Below the pieces are notes generated by a model, which saw only the letters and a list, made by a program, of their open reading frames with translations, searched no databases and was not told the DNA's origin. A program made the position numbers and the translations under genes. A stretch of DNA of 51,183 nt, from NCBI RefSeq assembly GCF_016862375.1, contig NZ_BOMV01000111.1:1-51183 (forward strand). The letters are read 5' to 3'. The DNA is from Paractinoplanes rishiriensis. GTDB taxonomy: Bacteria > Actinomycetota > Actinomycetes > Mycobacteriales > Micromonosporaceae. Below are positions 8,704-16,788 of the stretch, piece by piece. Numbering within the stretch: position 1 is the stretch's first letter; every line of letters begins with the position of its first letter.

Positions 8704-8846
8704 GCTCGGTGAAGACAGGGCTGCTCGCTTGTCAGTTCAACGAGCAGGTCATCGGTGGGTCGGCTGTTGGTGTCCTGCTACGTGGCGAAGTGCGCATCGC
8801 GCCGGCCATGCGCAGTGGTTGAACAAGTGTTTAATCTGGGCTGGTG

Positions 8847-8963
8847 ATGCCGGACGGCGCGGGCCAGGAGAGTCGAGACGGTGAGTTCGCCACCTCGACG
8901 CGGATCCTCGATGCCGCCATCGGACGATTTGCTCATGACGGCTTCCGGGTGGGTCTGCGCTGA
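8847..8963 (+). pseudogene. TetR-family regulator, N-terminal remnant
   Basis: ATG 8847 to TGA 8961 encodes 38 residues ending 'TRILDAAIGRFAHDGF', which is helix 1 of a TetR DNA-binding domain (TRxxILDAAxxxFAxxGF). The frame then stops, where the recognition helix should follow. A normal TetR is about 200 aa. The upstream sequence GAACAAGTGTTTAA at 8821-8834 looks like a typical TetR autoregulatory site, suggesting a once-functional gene truncated by deletion. Confidence 0.5.
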
Positions 8964-9031
8964 CGAGCACTTGTCCGCGGGTGAGGCTGCCGGGGTCGTC
9001 CGGCCGAGCCGCGACCGAGGCGCCCGTACTG

Positions 9032-9154
9032 GTGGGTGAGAACCTCAAGTGTGGTGCCGACCAGAATGATCAGGAACATCACCCGCGCCGGTGTGATGAC
9101 CAGAACGTTCACCAGGCGGGCGTCCTCAGTCACCGGCGTGATGTCGCCGTATCC
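9032..9154 (-). pseudogene. Potassium-channel pore remnant
   Basis: On the minus strand about 41 residues read 'GYGDITPVTEDARLVNVLV' and then 'FLIILVGTTLEVLT'. GYGD is the potassium selectivity filter, and the following helix fits the inner helix of two-TM (Ion_trans_2) channels that normally continue into a TrkA-N domain. The pore helix before the filter and everything after the inner helix are lost. It is a decayed fragment, not related in sequence to the KtrAB pair upstream. Confidence 0.6.
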
Positions 9155-9813
9155 GGGTGGATCATCAGTTCTCCGCCTGCACCTGCGTACGGTAGCCCGG
9201 AACCAGCGTTCGTGATACGGAGGCACGCTGCAGGATTCACAACCGGCGTTCATGGTCGCCGCGCGAGGTCGAAGTCGGTAAACGCGCGTTTCTTGGCGGC
9301 ATCCAGCCGGGTTACAGGGGTTTACCGTGAGCTCTGCGCCTGGAACGGTTTGACGAAGCCCACACCGTACGGCTCCCTCGAGCAGGACGGAGCCCTGGAA
9401 CCGCGGTTCAGGCCGGCCTGGTGGTCGGCAAGCACCTTGGACACCATCACCGCGCTCGACCAGAATTGCCAGTCGGCTGCTGAAGGGCGACGAGGCCGTG
9501 ATCGACGCGTCCGCGCAGCGGCTCGAGGCGCTTGGCGAGGTGGACGCCGCGCACAGCTCCGCGCCGGGGACCTGTCGGCGGTCGCATTTGCAGCACGGTC
9601 ATTGCCGTTGTGACGCGGTGAGCACTATGTACGCCGTGGGGAAGGCGGGCACGGCGGGATTGGCGCCCGTCACGGTCGCATAGTTGTCGCGGCGCGATCA
9701 TGCTGCTGGTCACGGTGCTGGTGCTGTCGGTGTACAAGCCGCGCGGCGAGACACCTGGTGCGGCCGGTCGTCTGGCCCCAGACGCGATGCGGCAGGTGCA
9801 CCCTGATAGAGCA
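9155..9813. other. Decayed region, no intact gene
   Basis: This stretch between the channel remnant and the DUF305 terminator has only short frames. One plus-strand piece (9700-9760: MLLVTVLVLSVYKPRG) looks like the last membrane helix of a small integral membrane protein of the DUF2269 kind. Another (about 9482-9560: RLLKGDEAVIDASAQRLEAL) looks like part of a soluble protein. Neither has a start and ribosome binding site in frame. I read it as accumulated gene debris. Confidence 0.4.
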
Positions 9814-9861
9814 GCGCCTGTGCCGCCGTCCACGCGCTGTGGTGGACGGCGGCACAGGCGC
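9814..9861. terminator. Strong terminator hairpin of the DUF305 operon
   Basis: A perfect 20-bp inverted repeat (9814-9833 with 9842-9861) with an 8-nt loop lies 9 nt after the DUF305 stop on the minus strand. Confidence 0.85.
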
Positions 9862-9869
9862 ATATTGCG

Positions 9870-10496
9870 TCAGAGCCGGTCGAGGATCGCCTTCATCGTG
9901 GTGATCTCGGCCTGCTGATCGGTGATGATCTTCTGGGCCAGGGCCTTGGCGTCGGGGTTGAACCCTCGCTCGGTCTCCTCTGTGGCCATGGTGATCGCCC
10001 CTTCGTGGTGGCTGATCATCATGGTAAGGAAATGCCTGTCGAACGCGGCACCGGTGGCCTTGTTGAGGGTGGCCATGTCGGTGTCGCTCATCATGCCGGG
10101 CATCGAGCTGTGGTCCGTGCCAGACATCGGAGCGGGCTGCCCCCACGTGGTCAGCCAGTTGTTCATGGTGTCGATCTCGGGCTGCTGAGACTGCCGGACC
10201 TTCGCCGCGAGTTCCTTCACCTGGGTGTCGGACGCGTGCCTGGCGGCCATGGCCGCCATGGTGACGGCCTGCTGGTGGTGCGGGATCATGTGTTCGGCGA
10301 ACGCCACATCGGCGTTATTGAACGTGGCGCCAGCCACCGCCGAGGCGGGCGGCATCATGCCGTCGTGGTTCGTGCCGGAGCCGGTCGTCGGGTGATCCCC
10401 GCCGCATGCCGACAGCAGAATGGTCGTTATAGCGGCGACGCCGGCGGCAAGGCCGGCTCGCCGCGCTGCCGAGGGCAGCGCAAAGGAACGCATCAT
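9870..10496 (-). CDS. DUF305 family lipoprotein (metal-associated, ferritin-like fold)
   Basis: Predicted lipoprotein of 208 aa. The signal sequence ends in the lipobox 'LLSACGG' (Cys near residue 31). The mature part has the two DUF305 repeats with His/Met-rich metal-ligand patterns: 'FAEHMIPHHQQAVTMAAMA' and 'FLTMMISHHEGAITMA', each followed by a long amphipathic helix. DUF305 proteins often lie beside copper-export genes and are thought to bind copper at the cell surface. Here the CopB-type ATPase is two genes upstream. Start is ATG 10496 (a second ATG at 10493); AAAGG lies about 11 nt upstream. It probably forms a unit with the DUF6153 gene 84 nt upstream. Confidence 0.88.
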   Translation of the reverse strand: MMRSFALPSAARRAGLAAGVAAITTILLSACGGDHPTTGSGTNHDGMMPPASAVAGATFNNADVAFAEHMIPHHQQAVTMAAMAARHASDTQVKELAAKVRQSQQPEIDTMNNWLTTWGQPAPMSGTDHSSMPGMMSDTDMATLNKATGAAFDRHFLTMMISHHEGAITMATEETERGFNPDAKALAQKIITDQQAEITTMKAILDRL

Positions 10497-10580
10497 GTGG
10501 CTTAGGACCTTTCAAACGTTGATTACGGGTAGGCGCTGGCGCCCCGACACCGGCCGCGGGGGCGGGTGCCGAGGTGGGGT

Positions 10581-11003
10581 CTATATGCGCAGGACCGTTG
10601 TCAACGGGAGGGCCGCGTTCCAGGATTGCCGGCCCGGTGATGCGCGCGGCGGCGAGCCCGGCAGCCATTCGAGTGTGCCGGCGGCGCCACGACGGCGAGT
10701 GGCCACGATCAGCACGACCAGCATGGCGACGACGGCGACGCCGGACAGGATCGCCAGGCAGGCGCTCCACCCGGCGGGCGAACCGTGGCCGGGAGTCATC
10801 GGGCAGCTGTCGCCCGGGCAGCCTTCGGTCCACGACGCGACCCCTGCCGTCGTCGCGGTGGACCGTGCATCGCCGTGGGTTTCATGGTGGCCGGCCATCC
10901 CGGCGTGGCCGAGGCTGTGCATCGCCGTCAGGCCGATCACGGTGCAGGCCAGCACCAGCCATCGGGCCATCCGGCCGCCTGCTGTCACCGCCCCGGTCAC
11001 CAC
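10581..11003 (-). CDS. DUF6153 family small membrane protein
   Basis: Protein of up to 140 aa with two membrane segments: LVLACTVIGLTAMHSLGHA near the N-terminus and LAILSGVAVVAMLVVLIVA near residue 90. The external linker is rich in His and Met (GHAGMAGHHETHGDA) and holds a Cys pair (GCPGDSCPMTPGH). This arrangement is characteristic of DUF6153 proteins, which commonly accompany DUF305 genes; a role in copper handling is inferred from that and from the Cys/His/Met residues. The start is uncertain: GTG 11003 or 11000 has GAGG just upstream, while ATG 10970 begins directly before the first helix. A 14-bp palindrome sits immediately upstream. Confidence 0.7.
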   Translation of the reverse strand: MVTGAVTAGGRMARWLVLACTVIGLTAMHSLGHAGMAGHHETHGDARSTATTAGVASWTEGCPGDSCPMTPGHGSPAGWSACLAILSGVAVVAMLVVLIVATRRRGAAGTLEWLPGSPPRASPGRQSWNAALPLTTVLRI

Positions 11004-11004
11004 C

Positions 11005-11018
11005 TCACGCTAGCGTGA
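11005..11018. promoter_or_regulatory. 14-bp perfect palindrome before DUF6153 gene
   Basis: TCACGCTAGCGTGA is its own reverse complement and ends 2 nt before the most upstream GTG start of the DUF6153 gene. It could be an operator or overlap the transcription start; the protein that binds it is unknown. Confidence 0.35.
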
Positions 11019-11090
11019 AAACCGATGCCCGCGACCATCGCCCCCCGCACGACCGGCTGCCTACAGGCGGCCGCTGGGCGTCTTGTGGCG

Positions 11091-13262
11091 TCACTGCTCG
11101 TCAGGTGACAGGTGCACCCGGCGTAGCAGTTGCGCGTTGAGGGCGACCACGATCGTGGAGGCGCTCATCAGCACCGCACCGACCGCCGGACTCAGTGTCA
11201 CGCCGGCCCAGGCGAGCACGCCCGCGGCGAGCGGGATCGCGAGTACGTTGTAGCCGGCCGCCCAGGACAGGTTCTGGATCATCTTGCGGTAGGACGCCTT
11301 CGACAGGCTGATCACGCCCGTGACGGCGCGCGGGTCGGAGGCGGCCAGGACTACGCCGGCGGACTCGATCGCCACGTCGGTGCCGGCGCCGATAGCGATT
11401 CCGACGTCGGCGCGGGCCAGCGCGGGAGCGTCGTTGACGCCGTCACCAACCATCGCCACGGTGAGGCCGCGATCCCGCAGCCGGGTCACGATGCGGTCCT
11501 TGTCGGCGGGCAGTACGTCGGCGAAAATCTCGTCCTCGCCGGGCCGGAAGCCCAGCTCCGCGGCGACCGCCTCGGCGACCGGGCGGGCGTCCCCGGTGAT
11601 CATCACGATCTTGCGGACGCCGCGCCGGCGCAGTTGCTCGATGGCCTGCCGCGCCTCTGGGCGGATCTCGTCCTCCAAGGCGAAGGCGCCGACGACCGCG
11701 GGCCCGTTGAGGCGGATCAGGTGCAGCACGGCGGCGCCGCGCCGTGACCACGCGCCGGTCGGTCCGGCCAGCTCGTCGGGGACGGTGGCGCCGAGCTCCC
11801 GCAGCAGCGCGGGCCCGCCGACGGCGTAGGTGGTGCCGTCGACGGTCGCTTGCACGCCGCGGCCGGTCAGCGACCGGAAACCGATGGCGACGGCGGCCAG
11901 TCCTCGATCCCGCGCCACTGCGACCAACGCGCGGGCGAGGGGGTGTTCGCTGTCGGCCTCGACCGCGGCGGCGATCCGCAGCACCTCGTCGTCGCCGTAC
12001 CCGGCCGCGACGGCCGAGGCGGTGACCGTGTGCGCGCCCTTGGTCAGGGTGCCGGTCTTGTCGAACAGGACCGCATCCACCGTGCGCATCCGCTCGAGGG
12101 CGAGTCGGTCCTTGACCAAAATGCCGGCCCGTGCCGCCAATGCCGTGGACAGCGCGATCACCAGCGGGATGGCCAGGCCGAGGGCGTGCGGGCACGCGAT
12201 GACCAGCACCGTCACCGTGCGTACGACGGCCTGGTCGAGGTCGCCGAGCGCCCACCACGTCACAAACGTGGCCAGCCCGGTCCCGGTGGCGATGTAGAAC
12301 AGCCAGGCGGCGAAACGGTCGGCGAGGGCTTGGGCGCGGCCGCTTGACGCCTGCGCCTGCGCGACCAGCCGCCCGATCCCGGCCAATGCGGTGTCGTCAC
12401 CGACCGCGTCGACCTCCACCCGGATCGCCGAATCGGTTGCCACCGTGCCGGCGATCACGCGGTCACCGGTCCTGCGGGACGCCGGCCGCGACTCGCCCGT
12501 GATCATCGACTCGTCGACCTCAGCGGCGCCTTCGACGATGTGGCCGTCGGCCGGCACCCGGCCCCCGGAACGCACCAGCACCACATCGCCGACGGTCAGC
12601 GCGGTCACCGGCACCGTCTCAACCGTATCTGCGGTGACCCGCTCGGCCTCGTCGGGCAGCAGCGCGGCCAGCGCCGCCAGGGCACCCTGGGCCTGGCCGA
12701 TTGCCTTCATCTCCTGCCAGTGACCGAGCAACATGATCGTCACCAGTGCGGCCAGCTCCCACCAGAAGTCCAGGCCGAACCAGCCAACGCTGGTGGCCAG
12801 CGACGCCACATAGGCGACGGTGATGGCCATCGCGATCAGCAGCATCATTCCCGGCGCCCGGTCCCGCACCTCGCTGACCGCGCCGGCCAAGAACGGCCAA
12901 CCACCGTGGAAGAAAACCGCCGTGCCCAGGACCGGCCCAACCCAGGCAATGCCGGCAAACTCGAGCGAGTAGCCGAACCAGTCCATCACCATCGGGCTGG
13001 TCAGCACGATCGGCACCGTCATCGCCAGGCTCAGCCAAAACTTGCGCCGGAAGACCTCCGGGTCGTGCCCGGCGTGTTTGTCATGACCGGCATGCCCGGC
13101 CCGATGCCCGGCGTGCGCATCGTGGCCGCCGGCCGGTATCCCATGGTGCTCATGAGCGTGCGCCGAAATTCCGGCCGGGGCAGGTCTGTGCGCGTGCATC
13201 GCCGCTTCGGTCATCTCGATCGCGGCGCCGCTTACCGCCGGTGATCCGCATTGTTGCTTCAT
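11091..13262 (-). CDS. copB: CopB-type (P1B-3) copper-translocating P-type ATPase
   Basis: Integral membrane copper pump of 723 aa. The first 67 residues are a cytoplasmic His-rich tail (repeats such as HAHEHHG, HAGHRAGHAGHDKHAGHD) instead of CxxC metal domains. The core has 'MITGESRP' in the actuator domain, the transmembrane metal motif 'CPHALGLAIP' at about residue 356, the phosphorylation site 'DKTGTLTKG' near 400, 'SEHPLA' in the nucleotide domain and 'GDGVNDAPAL' near 604. CPH rather than CPC, together with the His-rich end, marks the P1B-3 (CopB) group. ATG 13262 has GGAGG well placed upstream. A CsoR-like palindrome at 13286-13302 lies just before the start, so copper induction is likely. 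Confidence 0.93.
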   Translation of the reverse strand: MKQQCGSPAVSGAAIEMTEAAMHAHRPAPAGISAHAHEHHGIPAGGHDAHAGHRAGHAGHDKHAGHDPEVFRRKFWLSLAMTVPIVLTSPMVMDWFGYSLEFAGIAWVGPVLGTAVFFHGGWPFLAGAVSEVRDRAPGMMLLIAMAITVAYVASLATSVGWFGLDFWWELAALVTIMLLGHWQEMKAIGQAQGALAALAALLPDEAERVTADTVETVPVTALTVGDVVLVRSGGRVPADGHIVEGAAEVDESMITGESRPASRRTGDRVIAGTVATDSAIRVEVDAVGDDTALAGIGRLVAQAQASSGRAQALADRFAAWLFYIATGTGLATFVTWWALGDLDQAVVRTVTVLVIACPHALGLAIPLVIALSTALAARAGILVKDRLALERMRTVDAVLFDKTGTLTKGAHTVTASAVAAGYGDDEVLRIAAAVEADSEHPLARALVAVARDRGLAAVAIGFRSLTGRGVQATVDGTTYAVGGPALLRELGATVPDELAGPTGAWSRRGAAVLHLIRLNGPAVVGAFALEDEIRPEARQAIEQLRRRGVRKIVMITGDARPVAEAVAAELGFRPGEDEIFADVLPADKDRIVTRLRDRGLTVAMVGDGVNDAPALARADVGIAIGAGTDVAIESAGVVLAASDPRAVTGVISLSKASYRKMIQNLSWAAGYNVLAIPLAAGVLAWAGVTLSPAVGAVLMSASTIVVALNAQLLRRVHLSPDEQ

Positions 13263-13285
13263 GACGGCACCTCCACCCCGAACAT

Positions 13286-13302
13286 ATACCCCATGGGGGT
13301 AT
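13286..13302. promoter_or_regulatory. CsoR-like copper operator
   Basis: ATACCCC-ATG-GGGGTAT is a perfect 7+3+7 palindrome between copB (minus, start 13262) and the divergent small gene at 13428. CsoR operators in actinobacteria have this TATACCCC...GGGGTATA layout. The position upstream of a copper ATPase supports the call. Confidence 0.75.
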
Positions 13303-13427
13303 CAGCCAAGGGCCTTCAGTCCATCGTTGGCGGCGAGGGCGTCACTGATTCACCCCTGCGTTGGCGCGCGTCGCCGGTGACGGCGCGGTCAGCGGGGGCA
13401 GGCGAGGAAATGACGTAACCTGGCGTC

Positions 13428-13832
13428 GTGTATCGCCAGCAACCGGTCACCGCCGCCCGCCGGTGGCCGTTGTGGCTGCTTCTTGTACTGGTTATGACCG
13501 CGTGGGGGCTCTGGTCAGGCGGCCACTGCGCAGACGACCACCCGGCGCACGCCGACGCCGCGGTCGTCGCATTCGACAGCCCGATCGCGAGCGCCGCTGA
13601 TCCCGTTCAGCGGAACGTCACCGGCGAACCAGCCGATCACCAGCAGCCGAGCGCAGCGGACGACGACTGCCACGTCCAGGCATCGCCGACAATCGCCTAC
13701 GCCCCAGGCGTGCCCGCCGCGATCCCCGCGGTTCGCGGCCACGGCCGGATCAGCGCCGACAATCGGTCGCAGCCCGTGCAACCGGCACCGCCCCCCATCA
13801 CGCTCATCGCCATCGGCGTCAGCCGAACGTAG
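13428..13832 (+). CDS. Small membrane-anchored protein with Cys/His clusters
   Basis: Protein of 134 aa from GTG 13428. One hydrophobic segment (about residues 13-30, RWPLWLLLVLVMTAWGLW) anchors the N-terminus. The outside part carries 'GGHCADDHPAHAD' directly after the membrane and 'DDDCHVQ' near residue 83, a spacing that would suit metal binding. I do not recognise a family. It is transcribed away from copB, and the CsoR-like operator lies between them, 126 nt upstream of its start. It may therefore be a copper-induced surface protein; this role is inferred from context and residues. The ribosome binding site is poor, so translation may be weak or the start may differ. Confidence 0.55.
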   Translation: MYRQQPVTAARRWPLWLLLVLVMTAWGLWSGGHCADDHPAHADAAVVAFDSPIASAADPVQRNVTGEPADHQQPSAADDDCHVQASPTIAYAPGVPAAIPAVRGHGRISADNRSQPVQPAPPPITLIAIGVSRT

Positions 13833-13985
13833 AAACGGTCACGCCCGCGTCGCCCCTCGCTCGTCAACTCCGGGCTTGACGCGTCGTTCCTTCCGTTTCT
13901 GCGTTCGAAAGTCGATCACTGTCATGAATACCGATATCAGGCTGCCCGCACAGCACCGAGCGTCCCAAATGATCCGTCAGCGGCG

Positions 13986-14690
13986 GTGGTCATGATCGAG
14001 CCGCCGCTACCACCCGTGCGCTCAACCGAAGAATGGCCCGCCCGCGGTGGCGTGTGGACCTACGACACCTGGGGCAGGCACGGTCGCCCTGTGCTGCTCA
14101 TCCCGGCGGTGCTGTTCGACCGGGTTACCTGGTGGCCGGCCGCCGCCGACCTGCGTCCGCACGCCACCGTGGTTGCCGCGGATCTGCCGGGCCACGGTGG
14201 GTCCGACCCCCGGCTGCGATACGAGCCGGATGAACTGGTCGACGACCTTGCCGGCCTGATCGCCGCCCTCGACGTCCCGCTGGCACCGATCGTGGTGGGC
14301 CATGGCTCGTCCGCCGGCCTCGCGACCTTGTTCGCCACCCGGTACGCCGTGCACGCCCTGGTCACCGTCGACGCCGACGACAGCTTTGCTCTCGACCGCG
14401 ACCGCTACCTGCAGACCATGAACCTGGACGCGCTACCGGCCCCGTACCGGAACCTCGTGGACGTGGCCGACGAGCCGCGGCTGCTGCGCGATTACGCCGC
14501 CTGCATCCGCATCCGGCCGCATCCGGACCCGCCGTCGACCGCCCGGCACGCGCGCCTCGCGATCCGCAGCCGACCGCCCGCCGATCCCGACCCGGGCGAC
14601 TGCCGGATGAACATCTACGACGTGCCCGGCCGGTTCGCGCACCTCATTGATGTCGACCGTTTCGTCTGCGATATCAAGCGATTGCTCTGA
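13986..14690 (+). CDS. Alpha/beta hydrolase
   Basis: Alpha/beta-hydrolase fold protein of 234 aa (GTG 13986; ATG 13992 is equally possible). Strand 3 and the oxyanion region read 'RPVLLIPAVLFDR'; 'VVAADLPGHGGSDP' follows. The nucleophile elbow is 'GHGSSAGL' (about residue 103). The acid is likely in 'VTVDADD', and no clear C-terminal His-Gly motif is seen; 'FAHLIDVDRF' near residue 220 may supply the histidine. The substrate cannot be told. A region of Pro/Arg-rich sequence around residues 175-205 replaces the usual cap end. It stands alone, with a terminator hairpin about 92 nt downstream. Confidence 0.72.
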   Translation: MVMIEPPLPPVRSTEEWPARGGVWTYDTWGRHGRPVLLIPAVLFDRVTWWPAAADLRPHATVVAADLPGHGGSDPRLRYEPDELVDDLAGLIAALDVPLAPIVVGHGSSAGLATLFATRYAVHALVTVDADDSFALDRDRYLQTMNLDALPAPYRNLVDVADEPRLLRDYAACIRIRPHPDPPSTARHARLAIRSRPPADPDPGDCRMNIYDVPGRFAHLIDVDRFVCDIKRLL

Positions 14691-14782
14691 CCGGCTCTAC
14701 GCAGTGTGTCCGCCGCAGCAAGCAAGACGGCACGTGAACCTGCCTATCAATCCTTTCCCCTGTTTATGTGCACGCGCACCGG

Positions 14783-14806
14783 GACCCGGTCGAACGAGAC
14801 CGGGTC
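14783..14806. terminator. Terminator hairpin between convergent genes
   Basis: A 9-bp perfect stem GACCCGGTC / GACCGGGTC (14783-14791 with 14798-14806) with a 6-nt loop lies between the alpha/beta hydrolase and the minus-strand remnant ending at 14815. Confidence 0.6.
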
Positions 14807-14814
14807 GTCGGCAT

Positions 14815-15154
14815 TCACGTGGTATGCCGCCCCGGTCGCCTGGGACGGCTGCTGCCGGCGAGCGGGGCGCGTGCCTGCTTCAGGTAGCCGGTGAGGGCTT
14901 CCTCGCCTGCTTGTTCGCGGCGCTGCGGGTGAGTGAGGTGGCCGTCGGCGTCAAATCGTACGTCGCGCAGGCGTAGCGGCGGCTCGGTGGCGGCGGCCCA
15001 GTGGTGCCAGAGCCCGGTGTGCGGGTCGAACCGGTAGTCGGTCAGCAGCCGGTGGCCGCGGGTGGCGACCAGGCCGACGGCGTCGATCAGATAGTCCCGG
15101 ACGGTGTCGCTGATGAAGCCCGAGCTTGTACCGGGAGGCCCGACGGCTGGCCAT
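14815..15154 (-). pseudogene. Small minus-strand gene with one-base frameshift (unrecognised family)
   Basis: ATG 15154 has a good GGAGG and begins MASRRASRYKLG. Around 15117-15119 the frame must change by one base, after which it reads 'FISDTVRDYLIDAVGLVA', 'HRLLTDYRFDPHTGLWHHW', 'RLRDVRFDADGHL' and 'GEEALTGYLKQAR'. The joined product would be about 112 aa. The second part is clearly protein-like and resembles the tails of some class V aminotransferase-family proteins, but I cannot name the family with confidence. A CsoR-like palindrome lies directly upstream of the start. The shift could be a true mutation or a sequencing error. Confidence 0.5.
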
Positions 15155-15155
15155 G

Positions 15156-15171
15156 ATACCTCCAGGGGTAT
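15156..15171. promoter_or_regulatory. Second CsoR-like palindrome
   Basis: ATACCTC-CA-GGGGTAT is a near-perfect palindrome (6 of 7 pairs) matching the site before copB. It covers the ribosome binding site and ends 1 nt before ATG 15154 of the frameshifted minus-strand gene. Confidence 0.45.
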
Positions 15172-15224
15172 GCCGACGGCACATGCTCGCCTGACGCGAG
15201 GCCACGGAGCGAGCCGGTCCCGCC

Positions 15225-15242
15225 GGGACCTTCGGCTCTGTC
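15225..15242 (+). promoter_or_regulatory. DosR-like box (weaker copy)
   Basis: GGGACCTTCGGCTCTGTC matches the shared element of the stress island in 15 of the 18 positions but lies 216 nt upstream of the CBS-BON start at 15459, further than elsewhere. Confidence 0.4.
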
Positions 15243-15458
15243 TGCCGTCCCCGGGCCGGCGCAACCTGGACGCGAGCCACTGTGTCGGCAGTGGGGACGG
15301 CGACGATGACCGGGGACTTGAATGCTGCGGCTCGACGTGACGATGGGCCAACGCCGAGAATGCGTATCGGACCCCGCGGATCACGCTGTCCGCCGGTGAC
15401 CGGCTGGTGAAGTGACTTTCCGGCCGTCATCGGCCGGCGGGCTCCGAAGGAGGATCCC

Positions 15459-16268
15459 ATGAAGCATTGGACGGTGGAGGACGTCATGACGCGCGACGTC
15501 GTGTCGGTCCCGCCCGGTGCCCCGTTCCGCGACGTGGTGAACGCTGTCCTCGAGCATCGGATCAGCGCCGTTCCGGTGGTCGACACCGGCGGACGGGTAC
15601 TGGGCATCATCTCCGAGGCGGACCTGCTGCACGAAGTGCGGGCGACCCGAGGCTACCGGGCACGGATCGTCCGCGCGCTGCGACGACCGGCGGAGATCGG
15701 CAGGGTCACCCGGGCGGCCGATCTGATGACTGCTCCGGCGGTGACCACTGGCCCGGGCGCCTCGGTGCTCGCCGCGGCCGGGCGGCTGGAGGACGAAAAG
15801 GTGAAGCGGATGCCCGTGGTCGGCGACGATGGCCGGTTGCTCGGCATCGTTTCCCGCCGTGACCTGCTGCGGCTGCAGATTCGTTCGGACGCCGACATCC
15901 GGACCGACGTCGAGGACAGCGTGCTGCGGCGCACGCTATGGACCGAACCGGCAGCGGTCACGGTCGGTGTGGACCGGGGAACGGTGACGCTGCGCGGGCG
16001 ACTGGCGAGTCGCGGCCTGGCCGATCTTGCGGTGCAGCTGACCCGGGAGGTCGCCGGCGTGGTAACCGTGGTGGACGAACTCAGCTGGCAGACGGGTGAG
16101 GATCGCTGGACCGCTCGTGCTTCCCACGTGGCGGGCATCCGTGCCGTACGCTCCGCCCCGCCGTCCGCCGGCCCGGCGGCAGGGCGGAGCGATGTCCCTG
16201 CTGGACTCCGCTGCGCCGGACGGCGCGGAGCAAGCGGCCACGACGCCGAAACTGCAGCACGGCTGTAG
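15459..16268 (+). CDS. CBS-pair and BON domain protein
   Basis: Cytoplasmic protein of 269 aa. Two CBS motifs form one Bateman module: 'VEDVMTRDVVSVPPGAP' to 'GIISEADLL' (about 5-55), and 'AADLMTAPAVTTGPGAS' to 'GIVSRRDLL' (about 88-145). A BON domain follows (about 150-215; 'VDRGTVTLRGRLASRG' and 'EVAGVVTVVDEL'). CBS pairs usually bind adenine nucleotides and BON domains may bind membranes or phospholipids; this fusion is common in actinobacterial stress regulons. ATG 15459 has AAGGAGG ideally placed. The last 45 residues are Arg/Ala-rich and unlike the family, and they overlap a 9-bp hairpin (16150-16158 / 16192-16200), so the original stop may have been lost. Confidence 0.88.
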   Translation: MKHWTVEDVMTRDVVSVPPGAPFRDVVNAVLEHRISAVPVVDTGGRVLGIISEADLLHEVRATRGYRARIVRALRRPAEIGRVTRAADLMTAPAVTTGPGASVLAAAGRLEDEKVKRMPVVGDDGRLLGIVSRRDLLRLQIRSDADIRTDVEDSVLRRTLWTEPAAVTVGVDRGTVTLRGRLASRGLADLAVQLTREVAGVVTVVDELSWQTGEDRWTARASHVAGIRAVRSAPPSAGPAAGRSDVPAGLRCAGRRGASGHDAETAARL

Positions 16269-16289
16269 ATCACTCGTCGCCGCCGCCGG

Positions 16290-16655
16290 CTACACCGGCC
16301 GGATGTCCTCGTCCGTGCGCAACAGCCCCATGATGTTGCCTTCGGGGTCGCGGAACAACGCAAACGACATTCGCTCGTCGATCTGGGTCGGTGGCACGAG
16401 TGGTGTGCCGCCGAGGTCGCTGATTGCTTTCAACTCGGCTTGCAGGTCATCGACCTGGACGTAAACAGTCACATACGGCGGCATCTGTTTGCCGGCCCGC
16501 ATGAGGCCGCCACCGAGGCCGCCGTCGGCGGGATCCGCCAAGCGGTAGCCGGAGCCGCCCTCCCGGATGGCCCAGCCGAACGCCTTGGCGTAGAAGTCCT
16601 CCAGGACCTCGAGGTTGTGCCCGCCGATCTCCCAGTGCACCACGGGATGTGCCAT
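16290..16655 (-). CDS. VOC (glyoxalase-like) family protein
   Basis: Single vicinal-oxygen-chelate protein of 121 aa. It starts 'MAHPVVHWEIGGHN' with the first metal-ligand His position, followed by 'DFYAKAFGW' for the first beta-alpha unit. The second half has 'VTVYVQVDDLQAELKAI', 'GGTPLVPPT' and 'FALFRDPEGNIMGLL', where E of 'DPEGN' is the usual ligand. ATG 16655 is preferred since it begins the conserved fold and has GAGAGG 9 nt upstream; ATG 16664 and an upstream frame start at 16688 are alternatives. The substrate is unknown; such proteins include lyases, dioxygenases and antibiotic-binding proteins. Confidence 0.85.
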   Translation of the reverse strand: MAHPVVHWEIGGHNLEVLEDFYAKAFGWAIREGGSGYRLADPADGGLGGGLMRAGKQMPPYVTVYVQVDDLQAELKAISDLGGTPLVPPTQIDERMSFALFRDPEGNIMGLLRTDEDIRPV

Positions 16656-16788
16656 CTCATCCATCCTCTCCGCAGTAGGGGTGAACACAAGACGCTCGCC
16701 TTCAGAACACCGATCCGGTCGACGGCCGCATAGGGCCGAACGTCCTTGCCGACGGATGTCGTGGCGAGATCCCGGAGGGCGTGGGCGA

